Assembly (NCBI RefSeq): GCF_016653635.2
Contig: NZ_CP067420.1
Span: forward strand, 1,991,501 to 2,055,500
Length of the DNA stretch: 64,000 nt
Reading direction: 5' to 3'
DNA from: Skermanella sp. TT6
GTDB taxonomy: Bacteria > Pseudomonadota > Alphaproteobacteria > Azospirillales > Azospirillaceae
How positions within the stretch are numbered: position 1 is the first letter of the stretch; every line of letters begins with the position of its first letter. Below, piece by piece: positions 42,223 to 50,577 of this stretch. Made by a program: the position numbers and the translations under genes. The notes beneath the pieces are model-generated. The model did no database searches and had not been told where the DNA came from. It saw only the letters and a list, made by a program, of their open reading frames with translations.

Positions 42223-43149
42223 TCATCCCCCGGTCAGCACATGAAGCGAGGCGTCCCAGTAAGGCACCGGGCCGAACCGTCCGGCCAGGAAATCGACGAA
42301 AACCCTGACCTTGGGCGACAGGTGGCGGCCGTGCGGATAGACCGCGTGGACCGCGCCGTCCCCGGCGGCGAAGTCCATCAGCACGACGTCGAGATGGCCG
42401 CGGGCGATCTGCTCGCCGATGATGAAGGTCGGCAGGATCGCGATGCCATGGCCGCCGACGGCCGCTTCCCGCAACACCTCGCCGTTGTTGACCCGCAGCG
42501 TGCCGGAAACCTTCACCGACCGCACCTCGCCGCCGACCCGGAACTGCCACTGGTCGGCCAGCGGTGCGTTGGTGTAGATCAGGCAATTGTGGCCGCCCAG
42601 GTCGTCGGGATGGGCTGGGCGCCCGTGTTCCCTGAAGTAGCCGGGACTTCCCACGACGACCCGCCGGTTCGGGGCGAGGCGCCGGGCCACCAGGCTGCTG
42701 TCGCGCAGCTTGCCGATCCGCACCGCGACGTCGTAGCCCTCCTCGATCAGGTCGATGTACCGGTCGTTGAGGTCCATCTCGATCTCCAGGCCGGGATGGC
42801 GGCGCAGGAACTCGGCGATGGCGGGCGCGATGTGCATCATGCCGAACGACATCGGGGCATTGATCCTCAAGGTGCCGCGTGGCTGCGCGTGCAGGTCGGC
42901 GACGGCGCGCTCGGCCTCCTCCACGTCGGCCACGATCCGCGTGCAGCGGTCGTAGAAGGCCTGCCCCACCTCGGTCAGGCTGAGGCTGCGGGTGGTCCGG
43001 TTGAGCAGCCGGGCTCCCAGGCGGTTCTCCAGGTCGGCCATCCGCCGGCTGACCGCCGACTTCGACAGGCCCAGCCGCTCCGCCGCGAGGGTGAAGCTGC
43101 GGCAATCCACCACCCGGATGAACACGCACATGTCGTCCAGCCGGTCCAT
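42223..43149 (-). CDS. LysR-family transcriptional regulator (quinone-group)
   Basis: A 308-residue regulator with an N-terminal winged helix (MCVFIRVVDCRSFTLAAERL, then GLSKSAVSRRMADLENRLGA) and a C-terminal periplasmic-binding-like sensor domain. It is transcribed divergently from wrbA and the glutathionyl-hydroquinone reductase gene. The shared region holds a perfect LysR-type T-N11-A box close to its start. Regulators placed this way usually control the divergent genes and sense a quinone or related electrophile; the ligand here is inferred. Confidence 0.9.
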   Translation of the reverse strand: MDRLDDMCVFIRVVDCRSFTLAAERLGLSKSAVSRRMADLENRLGARLLNRTTRSLSLTEVGQAFYDRCTRIVADVEEAERAVADLHAQPRGTLRINAPMSFGMMHIAPAIAEFLRRHPGLEIEMDLNDRYIDLIEEGYDVAVRIGKLRDSSLVARRLAPNRRVVVGSPGYFREHGRPAHPDDLGGHNCLIYTNAPLADQWQFRVGGEVRSVKVSGTLRVNNGEVLREAAVGGHGIAILPTFIIGEQIARGHLDVVLMDFAAGDGAVHAVYPHGRHLSPKVRVFVDFLAGRFGPVPYWDASLHVLTGG

Positions 43150-43165
43150 GCGTCCAACCCGCCGT

Positions 43166-43188
43166 ATTGTTGCGTCTTGCAGAACAAT
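43166..43188. promoter_or_regulatory. LysR-type box (T-N11-A)
   Basis: ATTGTT (43166-43171) and AACAAT (43183-43188) form a perfect palindrome with an 11-base spacer. Two copies of GATTATCAG follow at 43196-43204 and 43206-43214 and could be the activator contact site for wrbA. Confidence 0.7.
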
Positions 43189-43294
43189 GAAGTGAGATTA
43201 TCAGCGATTATCAGGTCCAACGCAACGCGTTACCTGTTGTGGCGTCGGCGCGGTTGTCCGGTGCCGACGGATCCACCCAGAAGGGAGACGAGAC

Positions 43295-43897
43295 ATGGCG
43301 AAGGTCCTGGTCCTCTACTACAGCAGCTATGGTCACATCGAAACCATGGCCGGAGCGGTCGCCGAAGGAGCCCGCTCGGTTCCCGGCACCGAGGTGACGG
43401 TCAAGCGGGTACCCGAGCTGATGCCGCCGGAAGTCGCGGCCAAGGCCGGCGTCAAGCTGGACCAGGCAGCCCCGGTCGCGACTCCGGCGGAACTCGCCGA
43501 CTACGACGCCATCATCTTCGGCACGCCGACCCGCTTCGGCAACATGGCGTCGCAGATGCGCAATTTCCTCGACCAGACCGGTGGCCTGTGGGCGCAGGGC
43601 AAGCTGATCGGCAAGGTCGGCAGCGTCTTCGCCTCGACCGCGACCCAGCACGGCGGGCAGGAGAGCACCATCCTGTCCTTCCACACCACGCTGCTCCACC
43701 ACGGCATGGTCATCGCGGGCCTGCCCTACAGCTTCGCCGGCCAGACGACCCTGGACGAGATCGCCGGCGGCTCGCCCTACGGCGCGACCACGATCGCGGG
43801 CGGCGACGGCTCGCGCCAGCCCAGCGCGATCGAGCTGGAAGGCGCCCGTTTCCAGGGCCGGCACGTCGCGGAGATCGCAGCAAAGCTGCACGGTTGA
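43295..43897 (+). CDS. wrbA: NAD(P)H:quinone oxidoreductase WrbA
   Basis: A 200-residue FMN-binding flavodoxin-like enzyme that reduces quinones by two electrons, avoiding semiquinone radicals. The phosphate loop [14 protein letters not shown], the GTPTRFGNM segment and the C-terminal HVAEIA region match the family. GGGAGACGAGAC precedes the ATG at 43295. It faces a LysR gene with a clear operator between them, and a glutathionyl-hydroquinone reductase follows, so it belongs to a quinone-detoxification group. A 25-base tandem duplication covers its last codons and stop. Confidence 0.92.
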   Translation: MAKVLVLYYSSYGHIETMAGAVAEGARSVPGTEVTVKRVPELMPPEVAAKAGVKLDQAAPVATPAELADYDAIIFGTPTRFGNMASQMRNFLDQTGGLWAQGKLIGKVGSVFASTATQHGGQESTILSFHTTLLHHGMVIAGLPYSFAGQTTLDEIAGGSPYGATTIAGGDGSRQPSAIELEGARFQGRHVAEIAAKLHG

Positions 43898-43925
43898 TAC
43901 CGCAGCAAAGCTGCACGGCTGATGT
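43876..43925. repeat. 25-bp tandem duplication spanning the wrbA stop codon
   Basis: Two adjacent 25-base units (43876-43900 and 43901-43925) share CGCAGCAAAGCTGCACGG and then differ at three positions. Each includes the small hairpin GCAGC-AAA-GCTGC. The wrbA stop TGA at 43895-43897 lies in the first copy. Confidence 0.85.
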
Positions 43926-44001
43926 TGAAGACCCGTGCTCCCGGTCCGGCCGGGGGCACGGTACCGGATCGCAACGCAACGCAACGCTGGAGGAGACCAC
44001 C

Positions 44002-44949
44002 ATGGGTTTGCTGATCGACGGACGCTGGCACGACCAGTGGTACGACACGAAATCGACGGGAGGGGCCTTCAAGCGGCAGGAGAGCGCATTCCGCGACCAG
44101 GTCACGGCCGACGGCTCGTCGGGCTTCAAGGCCGAACCGGGACGCTATCATCTCTATATCTCGCTGGCCTGTCCTTGGGCGCACCGGACCCTGATCTTCC
44201 GCAAGCTGAAGAAACTGGACGACGCGATCTCGGTCTCGGTGGTCGAGCCGCTGATGCTGGAGAACGGCTGGGAACTGGCTCCCGGCGCGGATCCGGTGAA
44301 CGGCAAGCGCTTCCTCTACGAGGTCTACACCGAGGTGAAGCCCGACATGAGCGGCCGGGTGACCGTGCCCGTGCTGTGGGACAAGCAGAAGCGGACGATC
44401 GTCAACAACGAATCGGCCGAGATCATCCGGATGCTCAACACCGAATTCAACGCCTTCGGCGATCCCTCGTCCGACTATTATCCGGCCGATCTGCGCGGCG
44501 AGATCGACGAGATCAACGCCTATGTCTACGACCGGGTCAACAACGGGGTCTACAAGGCCGGCTTCGCGACGGACCAAACCGTCTATGAGCGTGCGTTCGA
44601 CCAGCTCTTCGAGGCGCTAGACGCGCTGGAGGAGCGCCTGGGCCGCCAGCGCTACCTGGCCGGCGACCGCCTGACCGAGGCCGACTGGCGGCTGTTCACC
44701 ACCCTGGTCCGGTTCGACGCGGTCTATGTCGGCCATTTCAAGTGCAACCTGCGCCGGATCGAGGACTATCCGAACCTGTCCAACTACCTCCGCGAGCTCT
44801 ATCAGGTGGACGGAGTGGCGGATACGGTCAGCTTCGAGCACATCAAGCGGCACTACTACGGCAGCCACAAGACCATCAACCCGACAGGCATCGTGCCGAA
44901 GGGGCCGGCGCTGGACTATGGCGCTCCCCACGACCGAGACCGGTCCTGA
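44002..44949 (+). CDS. glutathionyl-hydroquinone reductase (Xi-class GST)
   Basis: A 315-residue Xi-class glutathione transferase (YqjG/PcpF type) that reduces glutathionyl-hydroquinones back to free hydroquinones. The catalytic Cys lies in SLACPWAHRTL, with Arg/His as usual for the class; the glutathione-binding ESAEIIRMLN and the C-terminal TEADWRLFTTLVRFD segment fit. It follows wrbA by about 100 bases, with GGAGGAGA at its start, so both are likely expressed under the LysR regulator to deal with quinone stress. Confidence 0.9.
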   Translation: MGLLIDGRWHDQWYDTKSTGGAFKRQESAFRDQVTADGSSGFKAEPGRYHLYISLACPWAHRTLIFRKLKKLDDAISVSVVEPLMLENGWELAPGADPVNGKRFLYEVYTEVKPDMSGRVTVPVLWDKQKRTIVNNESAEIIRMLNTEFNAFGDPSSDYYPADLRGEIDEINAYVYDRVNNGVYKAGFATDQTVYERAFDQLFEALDALEERLGRQRYLAGDRLTEADWRLFTTLVRFDAVYVGHFKCNLRRIEDYPNLSNYLRELYQVDGVADTVSFEHIKRHYYGSHKTINPTGIVPKGPALDYGAPHDRDRS

Positions 44950-45087
44950 AACGGTTCCAAAGGATCCGGAGCGCTGCGGTTCAACCGGAATGCGACGTTT
45001 CGCATGCGACGTGTTAACCTTCGATAAAGTGTATACGTCGATACTCTGCCCCTGTTGTCCCGCACCAGCTTCGCAGAGATCGACGGC

Positions 45088-45885
45088 ATGTCGGCCAAGC
45101 CATTCACCGCAGAACTGCAACGCCGAGGCCTGCCTTTCCGGCACGGGGCGTCGGCCGACCTGGAAACCGTCGCTAAGCCGGAGCTTGCTGTCCCGGTTCC
45201 CGTTCCGACAGCCACGCCCGCGGAGCTGATGGCGGCGATCGACCGGATCGAGCGGCGGCTCGACGAGTTGGCGGCGCTCCAGCCGGTGCTGGAGCCGGTC
45301 CCCGCGCCGGGACCGGCCCCCGCTCCCGGACCGGCCCCCGCCCCTGGACCGGCCCCCGCCCCTGGACCGGCCCCCGCCCCTGGACCGGATGTGGCCGACC
45401 TGCAGCAGCGCATCCAGGCGACCCATATCGAGATCGCGGCCCTGCGTCATCCCAAGGCGGAACAGGACAGGCTGGTGGTCGCCGGGGAGGAGTTGGCGGC
45501 CATCGTCAGCGCCACCGAGCATGCAACCAACGGCGTGCTGAGCGCCGCCGAACTGATCGAGCGGACGGCGGTCAAGCTCAAGGCCAAGACCGACGATCCC
45601 GAGGGTAAGGCCGACCTCGACGGGATCATGGAGGCCGTCGTGAGCATCTTCGAGGCTTGCAACTTCCAGGACATTACCGGCCAGCGGATCGGCAAGGTCG
45701 TGCGGACGCTCGACTTCATCGAGGAGCGGGTCGTCAACATGATTCAGACCTGGGGCGCCGAGGCCTTCGCGAACCTGCCGGCGTCGGTCGAGGTCCCGGT
45801 GGCGGATGAGGCGAAGCTGCTGAACGGACCGCAACTCCAGGGCAAGGCGATCAGCCAGGCGGAAATCGACGCCCTGTTCGGCTGA
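45088..45885 (+). CDS. cheZ: CheY-P phosphatase CheZ (alphaproteobacterial type)
   Basis: A 265-residue protein. A coiled-coil starts after a Pro/Ala/Gly-rich linker made of four GPAPAP repeats (18-bp DNA units at 45310-45381). The helical bundle has the CheZ-type motif NFQDITGQRIGKVV with the catalytic Gln at the end of the DITGQ segment. The C-terminal tail ISQAEIDALFG resembles the CheY-binding peptides of CheZ and FliM. It dephosphorylates CheY-P in chemotaxis. No che or fla genes adjoin it. The start at ATG 45088 is chosen over the upstream TTG 45055; the ribosome site is weak. Confidence 0.8.
   Translation: MSAKPFTAELQRRGLPFRHGASADLETVAKPELAVPVPVPTATPAELMAAIDRIERRLDELAALQPVLEPVPAPGPAPAPGPAPAPGPAPAPGPAPAPGPDVADLQQRIQATHIEIAALRHPKAEQDRLVVAGEELAAIVSATEHATNGVLSAAELIERTAVKLKAKTDDPEGKADLDGIMEAVVSIFEACNFQDITGQRIGKVVRTLDFIEERVVNMIQTWGAEAFANLPASVEVPVADEAKLLNGPQLQGKAISQAEIDALFG
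45310..45381 (+). repeat. four 18-bp repeats coding for GPAPAP in cheZ
   Basis: Tandem units with the core GGACCGGCCCCCGC, differing at only a few bases. They extend the linker in front of the CheZ helical bundle. Confidence 0.85.
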
Positions 45886-45902
45886 TCGGGGGCGCGCAGC
45901 CC

Positions 45903-47621
45903 TCACTCGGCCGCAAGGGCCGAGCCTCCCATGCAGATTCCCAGCATTTCGAGCAGGTCGCGTTTCTGGAACGGCTTCACCAGCAGGCCGCCGAGACCTG
46001 CGGCGCGCCAGCGGGCGGCTTCCGCGGCGTCGGCATGCGCCGTCATGCCGATGATCGGCGTTCCCGCGTTGACTCCCCCGGGGGCTCCGATGGACGAGGC
46101 CATGGACAGCCCTGCCATGTCCGGCATCGCCATGTCGAGCAGGACGGCCTGGAACAGCGTCCTGCCCGCCGCGTCGACCGCGCTCCTCCCGGTGGTCGCG
46201 GTATGGACCAGGAAGCCCGCGCGCATCAGCATCAGGCCGGTCACCAGGCGGCTGGCCTCGCTGGCATCGGCCAGCAGGATCTTCGGCCGGTTGCCCCCGG
46301 ATGCGGGACCGGGTGCCGCGGCCTGACGCCCCGCCGGGAGAGGCCGAACCGTGCCCGACGTGGAGGCCGGCGACGTTCCCGGGCCATCGGCGGCCCGCAT
46401 CGTCAGGTGAAGGCGGAAGCTGCTGCCGGTTCCCGGCTCGCTGAGCACCGTCAGCCGGCCCCCCATCGCCGCGGCGAGCCGGCTCGCGACGGCGAGTCCC
46501 AGGCCGCAACCGCCGTAGCGCCTGTTCATCGACCAGTCGGCTTGGGAAAAAGCTTCGAACAGGCTTGCCCGGTAGCCGGGATCGATGCCGATGCCGGAGT
46601 CGGTCACGGAAAGCACGAACGATACGAGTTCGCCGCCCCGGTCGCCCGCGGCATCGCCGGCGATCGGGCCGAGGGACCCGGCGGCGCTCTCCAGCGCCAC
46701 GGCCAGTCCCCCGGCTTCGGTGAACTTGATCGCGTTGGACAGCAGGTTCCGCAGGATCCTGGCCAGTTTCTGGCGGTCCCCCCGTACGGTCCGGGACAAC
46801 GCCGCGTCGGTCCGGCAGGCGATGGTCAGCCCCTTCGCCTCGGCCGTCCGGATCACCGCGTCGATCTCCGCGGCCACCACGTCGGTAAGGCGGAACGGGC
46901 AGTCCAGCAGTTCGACGGGCTCGCTCTCCAGCTTCGCGAAATCCAGGATCTCGTCGATGACCCGGGCCAGATCCCTGCCCGAGTTGCGGGCGGTCTCCAT
47001 GAAGGCGTCGCGGTCCTCCGGCGCGACGCCCTCCGCGAGCAGGTCGAGCGCGCAGACCACCCCGTTCAGCGGCGTCCGGATCTCGTGACTCATCAGCGAG
47101 AGGAACGTGGCCTTGGAGCGTTCGGCATGCCGAGCATCCTCTGCGGTTGCCCCGCCGAAGGACCGGGCCGGCCGGAAGCCGAGGGCCACTCCATCGTCGA
47201 TCGACACGGCGGAATAATCGAACTGTTCGACGCTTGCCCGGGTCCCGCAGGAGGGACCCGCGAAACGCGCGCCCTCTCCTGATTCGGCGACGGCGGCCAG
47301 CCGGTCGGGCAGGCCGCCCGGCACCAGGTCCGGCAATGTCGCCGTCAGCCGCCGGCCGATCAGGTCCGCGGAGCGGCGGCCCATCAGCCGGGCGCCTTCC
47401 TCGTTGATCAGGAGCCAGCGGAAATCGACGACGCGGCCGTTCGGGTCGCGGACCGCCTTGAGGAACGCCATGCCGTCGAACGTGGCGGCCATGAGGGCGC
47501 CCAACATCCCCTCGGTTCCCTGCGGCCCGGCCTTCGCGGGATGGTGCCCGCCGTCGATCTTCCCGGACCGGCCGCCGATGCTTTGCTTGAGGACTGGCGT
47601 AATGCGCGAAAGATGGGGCAT
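45903..47621 (-). CDS. hybrid sensor histidine kinase with receiver domain
   Basis: A kinase of about 572 residues. A PAS-like domain (MAATFDGMAFLKAVRDPNG, from about residue 40) precedes HisKA with the phospho-accepting His in LMSHEIRTPLNG, a HATPase with NLLSNAIKFTEAG and GIGIDPGYR, and a C-terminal receiver with its Asp in AVLLDMAMPDMAG. No membrane helix is seen. The start is uncertain: ATG 47621 gives a full PAS domain, and ATG 47669 and further upstream codons are possible. No output gene is adjacent. It is convergent with cheZ. Confidence 0.85.
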   Translation of the reverse strand: MPHLSRITPVLKQSIGGRSGKIDGGHHPAKAGPQGTEGMLGALMAATFDGMAFLKAVRDPNGRVVDFRWLLINEEGARLMGRRSADLIGRRLTATLPDLVPGGLPDRLAAVAESGEGARFAGPSCGTRASVEQFDYSAVSIDDGVALGFRPARSFGGATAEDARHAERSKATFLSLMSHEIRTPLNGVVCALDLLAEGVAPEDRDAFMETARNSGRDLARVIDEILDFAKLESEPVELLDCPFRLTDVVAAEIDAVIRTAEAKGLTIACRTDAALSRTVRGDRQKLARILRNLLSNAIKFTEAGGLAVALESAAGSLGPIAGDAAGDRGGELVSFVLSVTDSGIGIDPGYRASLFEAFSQADWSMNRRYGGCGLGLAVASRLAAAMGGRLTVLSEPGTGSSFRLHLTMRAADGPGTSPASTSGTVRPLPAGRQAAAPGPASGGNRPKILLADASEASRLVTGLMLMRAGFLVHTATTGRSAVDAAGRTLFQAVLLDMAMPDMAGLSMASSIGAPGGVNAGTPIIGMTAHADAAEAARWRAAGLGGLLVKPFQKRDLLEMLGICMGGSALAAE

Positions 47622-47803
47622 GGTCTTCGGCTCGGCGTCTCGAATTGCAAAATGCGAAGCAGCTTGCATAAACCAAAGGATATAGCTGTCGCCGCTGCTC
47701 ACCCTTATGGTCGTAGCAAACGCCGGGCCATATCCGTCCGCATGGATGGCGAGCGGGCAGGGCACGGGGAGCGGGCGACGGCGGAAAGCGGGAGTTCTGA
47801 GTT

Positions 47804-48220
47804 ATGTCGCAACGCATCACCGGATTGTGGCTCGTGCTGGCGGCACTGAGCGGCGGCATCGCGGTGGCGACCGGAGCCTATGCGTCGCACGGGCTGTCCG
47901 ACGCCCGTTCGGTCGAACTGTTCCGGATCGCCGGGCAATACCAGATGTGGCATGCCCTGGCGCTGGGTGGGGTCGCGACGCTGGCCCGCTTCGGGGCCGC
48001 GGGGCGGGCGGGCTGGCTGCTCGGGGTGGCGGGCTGGTGCTTCCTGCTCGGCACCCTGCTGTTCTGCGGGGCGCTCTATCTCCTGGCGGTGCAGGGGCCC
48101 AGCCCGCTGGGTGCCGTGGCACCGGTCGGCGGAATGGCCTTCATGGTCGGCTGGCTGGCCCTGGCCGCCGTGGGGGTGCGCTGGACGATGTCCGGCGAAG
48201 GGCGGGGCCCGGGCGGGTGA
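47804..48220 (+). CDS. DUF423 membrane protein
   Basis: A 138-residue protein with four hydrophobic segments and the DUF423 features GAYASHGL near residue 25 and LFCGALYLLAVQG near 85. Function is unknown; members are small inner-membrane proteins found across proteobacteria. It lies divergent from the hybrid kinase and convergent with the ArsR gene, one base apart at the stops. Confidence 0.85.
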   Translation: MSQRITGLWLVLAALSGGIAVATGAYASHGLSDARSVELFRIAGQYQMWHALALGGVATLARFGAAGRAGWLLGVAGWCFLLGTLLFCGALYLLAVQGPSPLGAVAPVGGMAFMVGWLALAAVGVRWTMSGEGRGPGG

Positions 48221-48221
48221 C

Positions 48222-48569
48222 TCAGGCGACGGCGGCGCTGTCCTCGGCCGCCGGTACGTCCATCCGGTCCGGCTGCGGCGCGCAGTAGAGATCGTGGAGC
48301 ACCTTCATGACGGCCGCCGCTTCGCCGCCCTGGAGGGAATAGTAGATCGTCTGCGCCGACCTGCGGGTGCGCACCAGATTGTCCCGGCGCAGCCGAGCCA
48401 GATGCTGTGAAAGGGCGGACTGGCTCAGGTCGACCAGCGTCTCCAGCTCCCCGACCGACTTTTCCCCCAAGGCGAGGTGGCAGAGGATCAGCAGTCGGCG
48501 TTCGTTGCTCATCGCCTTCAGCAGTTTGCTCGCTTCGCGGGCGCTTTCCTGAAGATCCTCTATGGTCAT
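48222..48569 (-). CDS. ArsR-family regulator of the BigR/SqrR (persulfide-sensing) type
   Basis: A 115-residue winged-helix repressor. The DNA-binding part reads SNERRLLILCHLALGEKSVG, then VDLSQSALSQHLARLRRDNL. The two conserved cysteines of BigR and SqrR are present, one in LILCHL and one in HDLYCAP near the C-terminus; they oxidise to a disulfide or polysulfide bridge in the presence of hydrogen sulfide or persulfides. Metal-binding motifs of the ArsR/SmtB alpha-3 and alpha-5 type are not seen. It is divergent from the TusA-like gene, matching a sulfur-stress regulon. The ATG at 48569 was chosen by family length. Confidence 0.83.
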   Translation of the reverse strand: MTIEDLQESAREASKLLKAMSNERRLLILCHLALGEKSVGELETLVDLSQSALSQHLARLRRDNLVRTRRSAQTIYYSLQGGEAAAVMKVLHDLYCAPQPDRMDVPAAEDSAAVA

Positions 48570-48814
48570 ACTGACGCGGTTCTCTCGCTGCCGCCGGTCG
48601 CCCCGGAACCGGCATGGAAAAGGGCTGAGATAGACTGATAATTCTAAAGTCAGGGTTACATATCGGCGATCCGGCCGGCTCCGTAAAGCCAATTCACCGT
48701 TCCGCCAGTCACGCGACCGGATGCGGCGCGGCCGGTCTTGCCGCCAGGCGCCTGCCGGGCGTAAGCCGGTCCGCTCCTATCAGCTTTCGCCATCAGCATT
48801 CAAGGAATACCGCC
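48570..48814. promoter_or_regulatory. divergent promoter region of the ArsR and TusA-like genes
   Basis: A roughly 245-base region with an AT-rich spot at 48630-48660 (CTGATAATTCTAAAGTCAG carries CTGA...TCAG ends), which could hold promoters and an operator for the ArsR protein. No exact BigR box can be claimed. Confidence 0.35.
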
Positions 48815-49042
48815 ATGGCAAATCACATCCTCGACGCCAAGGACCTGACGTGCCCGCTGCCCGTGCTGCGCGCCCGCAAGGCTATGAAGCACCTGGCCCC
48901 CGACGACGTCCTGGTGATCGAGGCGACCGACCCCGCCGCCACGAAGGATTTCCCCGCCTTCTGCGAAGCGACCGGCCACGAGCTCCTGTCGGTCGACCTG
49001 GACGGCGCCGTCTATACCTTCAGGATACGGAAGTCCGGTTGA
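48815..49042 (+). CDS. TusA-family sulfurtransferase
   Basis: A 75-residue sulfur-carrier protein. The CPxP motif (LTCPLPVLRARKAM) with the persulfide-forming Cys at about residue 12 is intact, followed by the standard KAMKHL helix and a C-terminal RIRKSG tail. These move sulfane sulfur between enzymes, in tRNA thiolation or sulfur oxidation. AAGGAAT lies before the ATG at 48815. Divergence from a persulfide-sensing-type ArsR gene suggests a role in sulfide or polysulfide handling rather than tRNA modification, but TusA proper cannot be excluded. Confidence 0.85.
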   Translation: MANHILDAKDLTCPLPVLRARKAMKHLAPDDVLVIEATDPAATKDFPAFCEATGHELLSVDLDGAVYTFRIRKSG

Positions 49043-49274
49043 CCGGGCGCGGCAAGATGGCGCTCCCTCTTCCCGGGAATAGTTGCGGCGGGAAAGCCGC
49101 CGTTCGCGGATACTCGGGAGAGCCGCGCCTTCGCCGTCGGGGGCTGCCACCCCGGCAAGGGAGGATGCGCGGTAGGCCGTGAGGCTGGATTCGGAAAATT
49201 CCCGATGCAAACCGGGGAGCGATCTGGGACCATGCCCGTCACGCGGGGAAACGCTCAGAAAAAGAAGAAGACCG
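49043..49274 (+). other. structured leader region between the TusA-like and HDAC-family genes
   Basis: About 230 bases with several potential hairpins, e.g. GGCGG-GAAAG-CCGCC (49088-49102), CGGGG ... CCCCG near 49140 and GGG-ACCATG-CCC near 49230. The end has GAAACGCTCAGAAAAAG before the start codon. It does not match a riboswitch that I can name with confidence. Confidence 0.35.
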
Positions 49275-50204
49275 ATGTATACCTCCCTTTTCAGCCATCC
49301 CTCCTGCATCGACCATGACACCGGCATCGGGCATCCGGAATGCCCCGAGCGCCTGAAGGCCGTCCTGGCGGCGCTGGAAGGCGAGGCTTTCCACTTCCTC
49401 GACCGCCGCGTCGCGCCGCGCGCCGAGATCGAGCAGCTCGCCCGGGTCCATCCGATCTCCTACATCGAGCGGGTGCTGGCCGCGATCCCGACGGAGGGCC
49501 ATGTCGAACTGGACAGCGACACCGTGCTGTGCCCCAGTTCCGGGGAGGCGGCGCTCCGGGCCGCCGGCGCCGTGTGCGCCGCCGTCGACGCCGTCATGGG
49601 CGGGGAGGCGCGCAACGCGTTCTGCGCGACCCGGCCGCCCGGCCACCATGCCGAGACGGCCCGGGCGATGGGCTTCTGCCTGTTCAACAACGTCGCGGTC
49701 GGGGCAGAGCAAGCGCGCAAGGTCCACGGCATCAGCAGGGTCGCCGTGATCGATTTCGACGTCCATCACGGCAACGGCACCCAGGACATCTTCCAGAACG
49801 ATCCCGGCCTGTTCTACGCCTCGACCCACCAGGCCCATCTGTACCCGAACACCGGGCTCCTGGAGGAGCGCGGCGTGGCCGACAACATCGTGAACGTGCC
49901 GCTGCCCGAGATGGCGGGCAGCCCGGAATTCCGCCACGCCATGATGACCCGGATCTTCCCGGCGCTGGAGCATTTCCAGCCGGAGCTGATCATGATCTCG
50001 GCCGGTTTCGACGCGCACACCCGCGATCCGCTCGCAAGCCTGCACCTGGTCGACGACGACTATGTCTGGGTTACCCGCAAGCTGGGCGAGTTCGCGCGCG
50101 AATATTGCGGTGCACGCATCGTATCCACCTTGGAAGGGGGGTACGACATTCGCGCCCTTGCCTCAAGTTGCGCCGCGCACGTACAGGAACTGATGGCGGC
50201 GTGA
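49275..50204 (+). CDS. histone deacetylase-family protein (acetylpolyamine/acetoin-utilisation type)
   Basis: A 309-residue zinc-dependent deacetylase. The family motifs are visible: GHPECPERL at the N-terminus, RPPGHHAETARAMGFC, the zinc ligands in VIDFDVHHGNGTQD, STHQAHLYPNTG and ISAGFDAHTRDP. Bacterial homologues deacetylate polyamines or act on acetylated proteins; the substrate is not established. The start at ATG 49275 lies after a purine-rich stretch. It is downstream of the TusA-like gene and may be transcribed separately. Confidence 0.9.
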   Translation: MYTSLFSHPSCIDHDTGIGHPECPERLKAVLAALEGEAFHFLDRRVAPRAEIEQLARVHPISYIERVLAAIPTEGHVELDSDTVLCPSSGEAALRAAGAVCAAVDAVMGGEARNAFCATRPPGHHAETARAMGFCLFNNVAVGAEQARKVHGISRVAVIDFDVHHGNGTQDIFQNDPGLFYASTHQAHLYPNTGLLEERGVADNIVNVPLPEMAGSPEFRHAMMTRIFPALEHFQPELIMISAGFDAHTRDPLASLHLVDDDYVWVTRKLGEFAREYCGARIVSTLEGGYDIRALASSCAAHVQELMAA

Positions 50205-50322
50205 TCCGCCGGGCCTCCACGTCAGGGGGATCGGTCCGCCTTCGCGGTCCGGCAGCCAAGCCGGACTTGCGGACAGGCCGGCGACCGCCCTAAAGTCGCC
50301 AAGGTACCCTGGTGACGGTAGG

Positions 50323-50577
50323 ATGATGGCTGACCCCGCAATACCCCCCGATGTCGCAGCGCTGAGTTTCGAAGACGCCCTCGGCGAGCTGGAGCGGATC
50401 GTGCGCCAGCTCGAGGAGGGTCGCGCCAAGCTCGACGACGCGATCTCGTCCTACGAGCGCGGCACGGCCCTGCGCCGCCACTGCGAGGCCAAGCTTCGCG
50501 AAGCCCAGGCGAAGGTCGACCGGATCACCGTTGCCGCCGACGGTTCGATCGGCGCAGAACCCGCGCGGATCGAATAG
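50323..50577 (+). CDS. xseB: exodeoxyribonuclease VII small subunit
   Basis: An 84-residue subunit of exonuclease VII, which degrades single-stranded DNA. The helical motif SFEDALGELERIVRQLEEG, DAISSYERGTALRRHC and EAQAKVDRI covers the whole domain. The xseB-ispA-dxs order is conserved in many proteobacteria. The start at ATG 50323 or the next codon (50326) cannot be told apart. It overlaps the next gene by one base. Confidence 0.93.
   Translation: MMADPAIPPDVAALSFEDALGELERIVRQLEEGRAKLDDAISSYERGTALRRHCEAKLREAQAKVDRITVAADGSIGAEPARIE

Noticed and set aside
49195-49272. Glycine riboswitch in front of the HDAC-family gene
   Set aside because: Only the terminal GCTCAG-like part fits; the GGAGAG ... 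GCCGAAGG core cannot be aligned, and glycine has no evident link to the gene.
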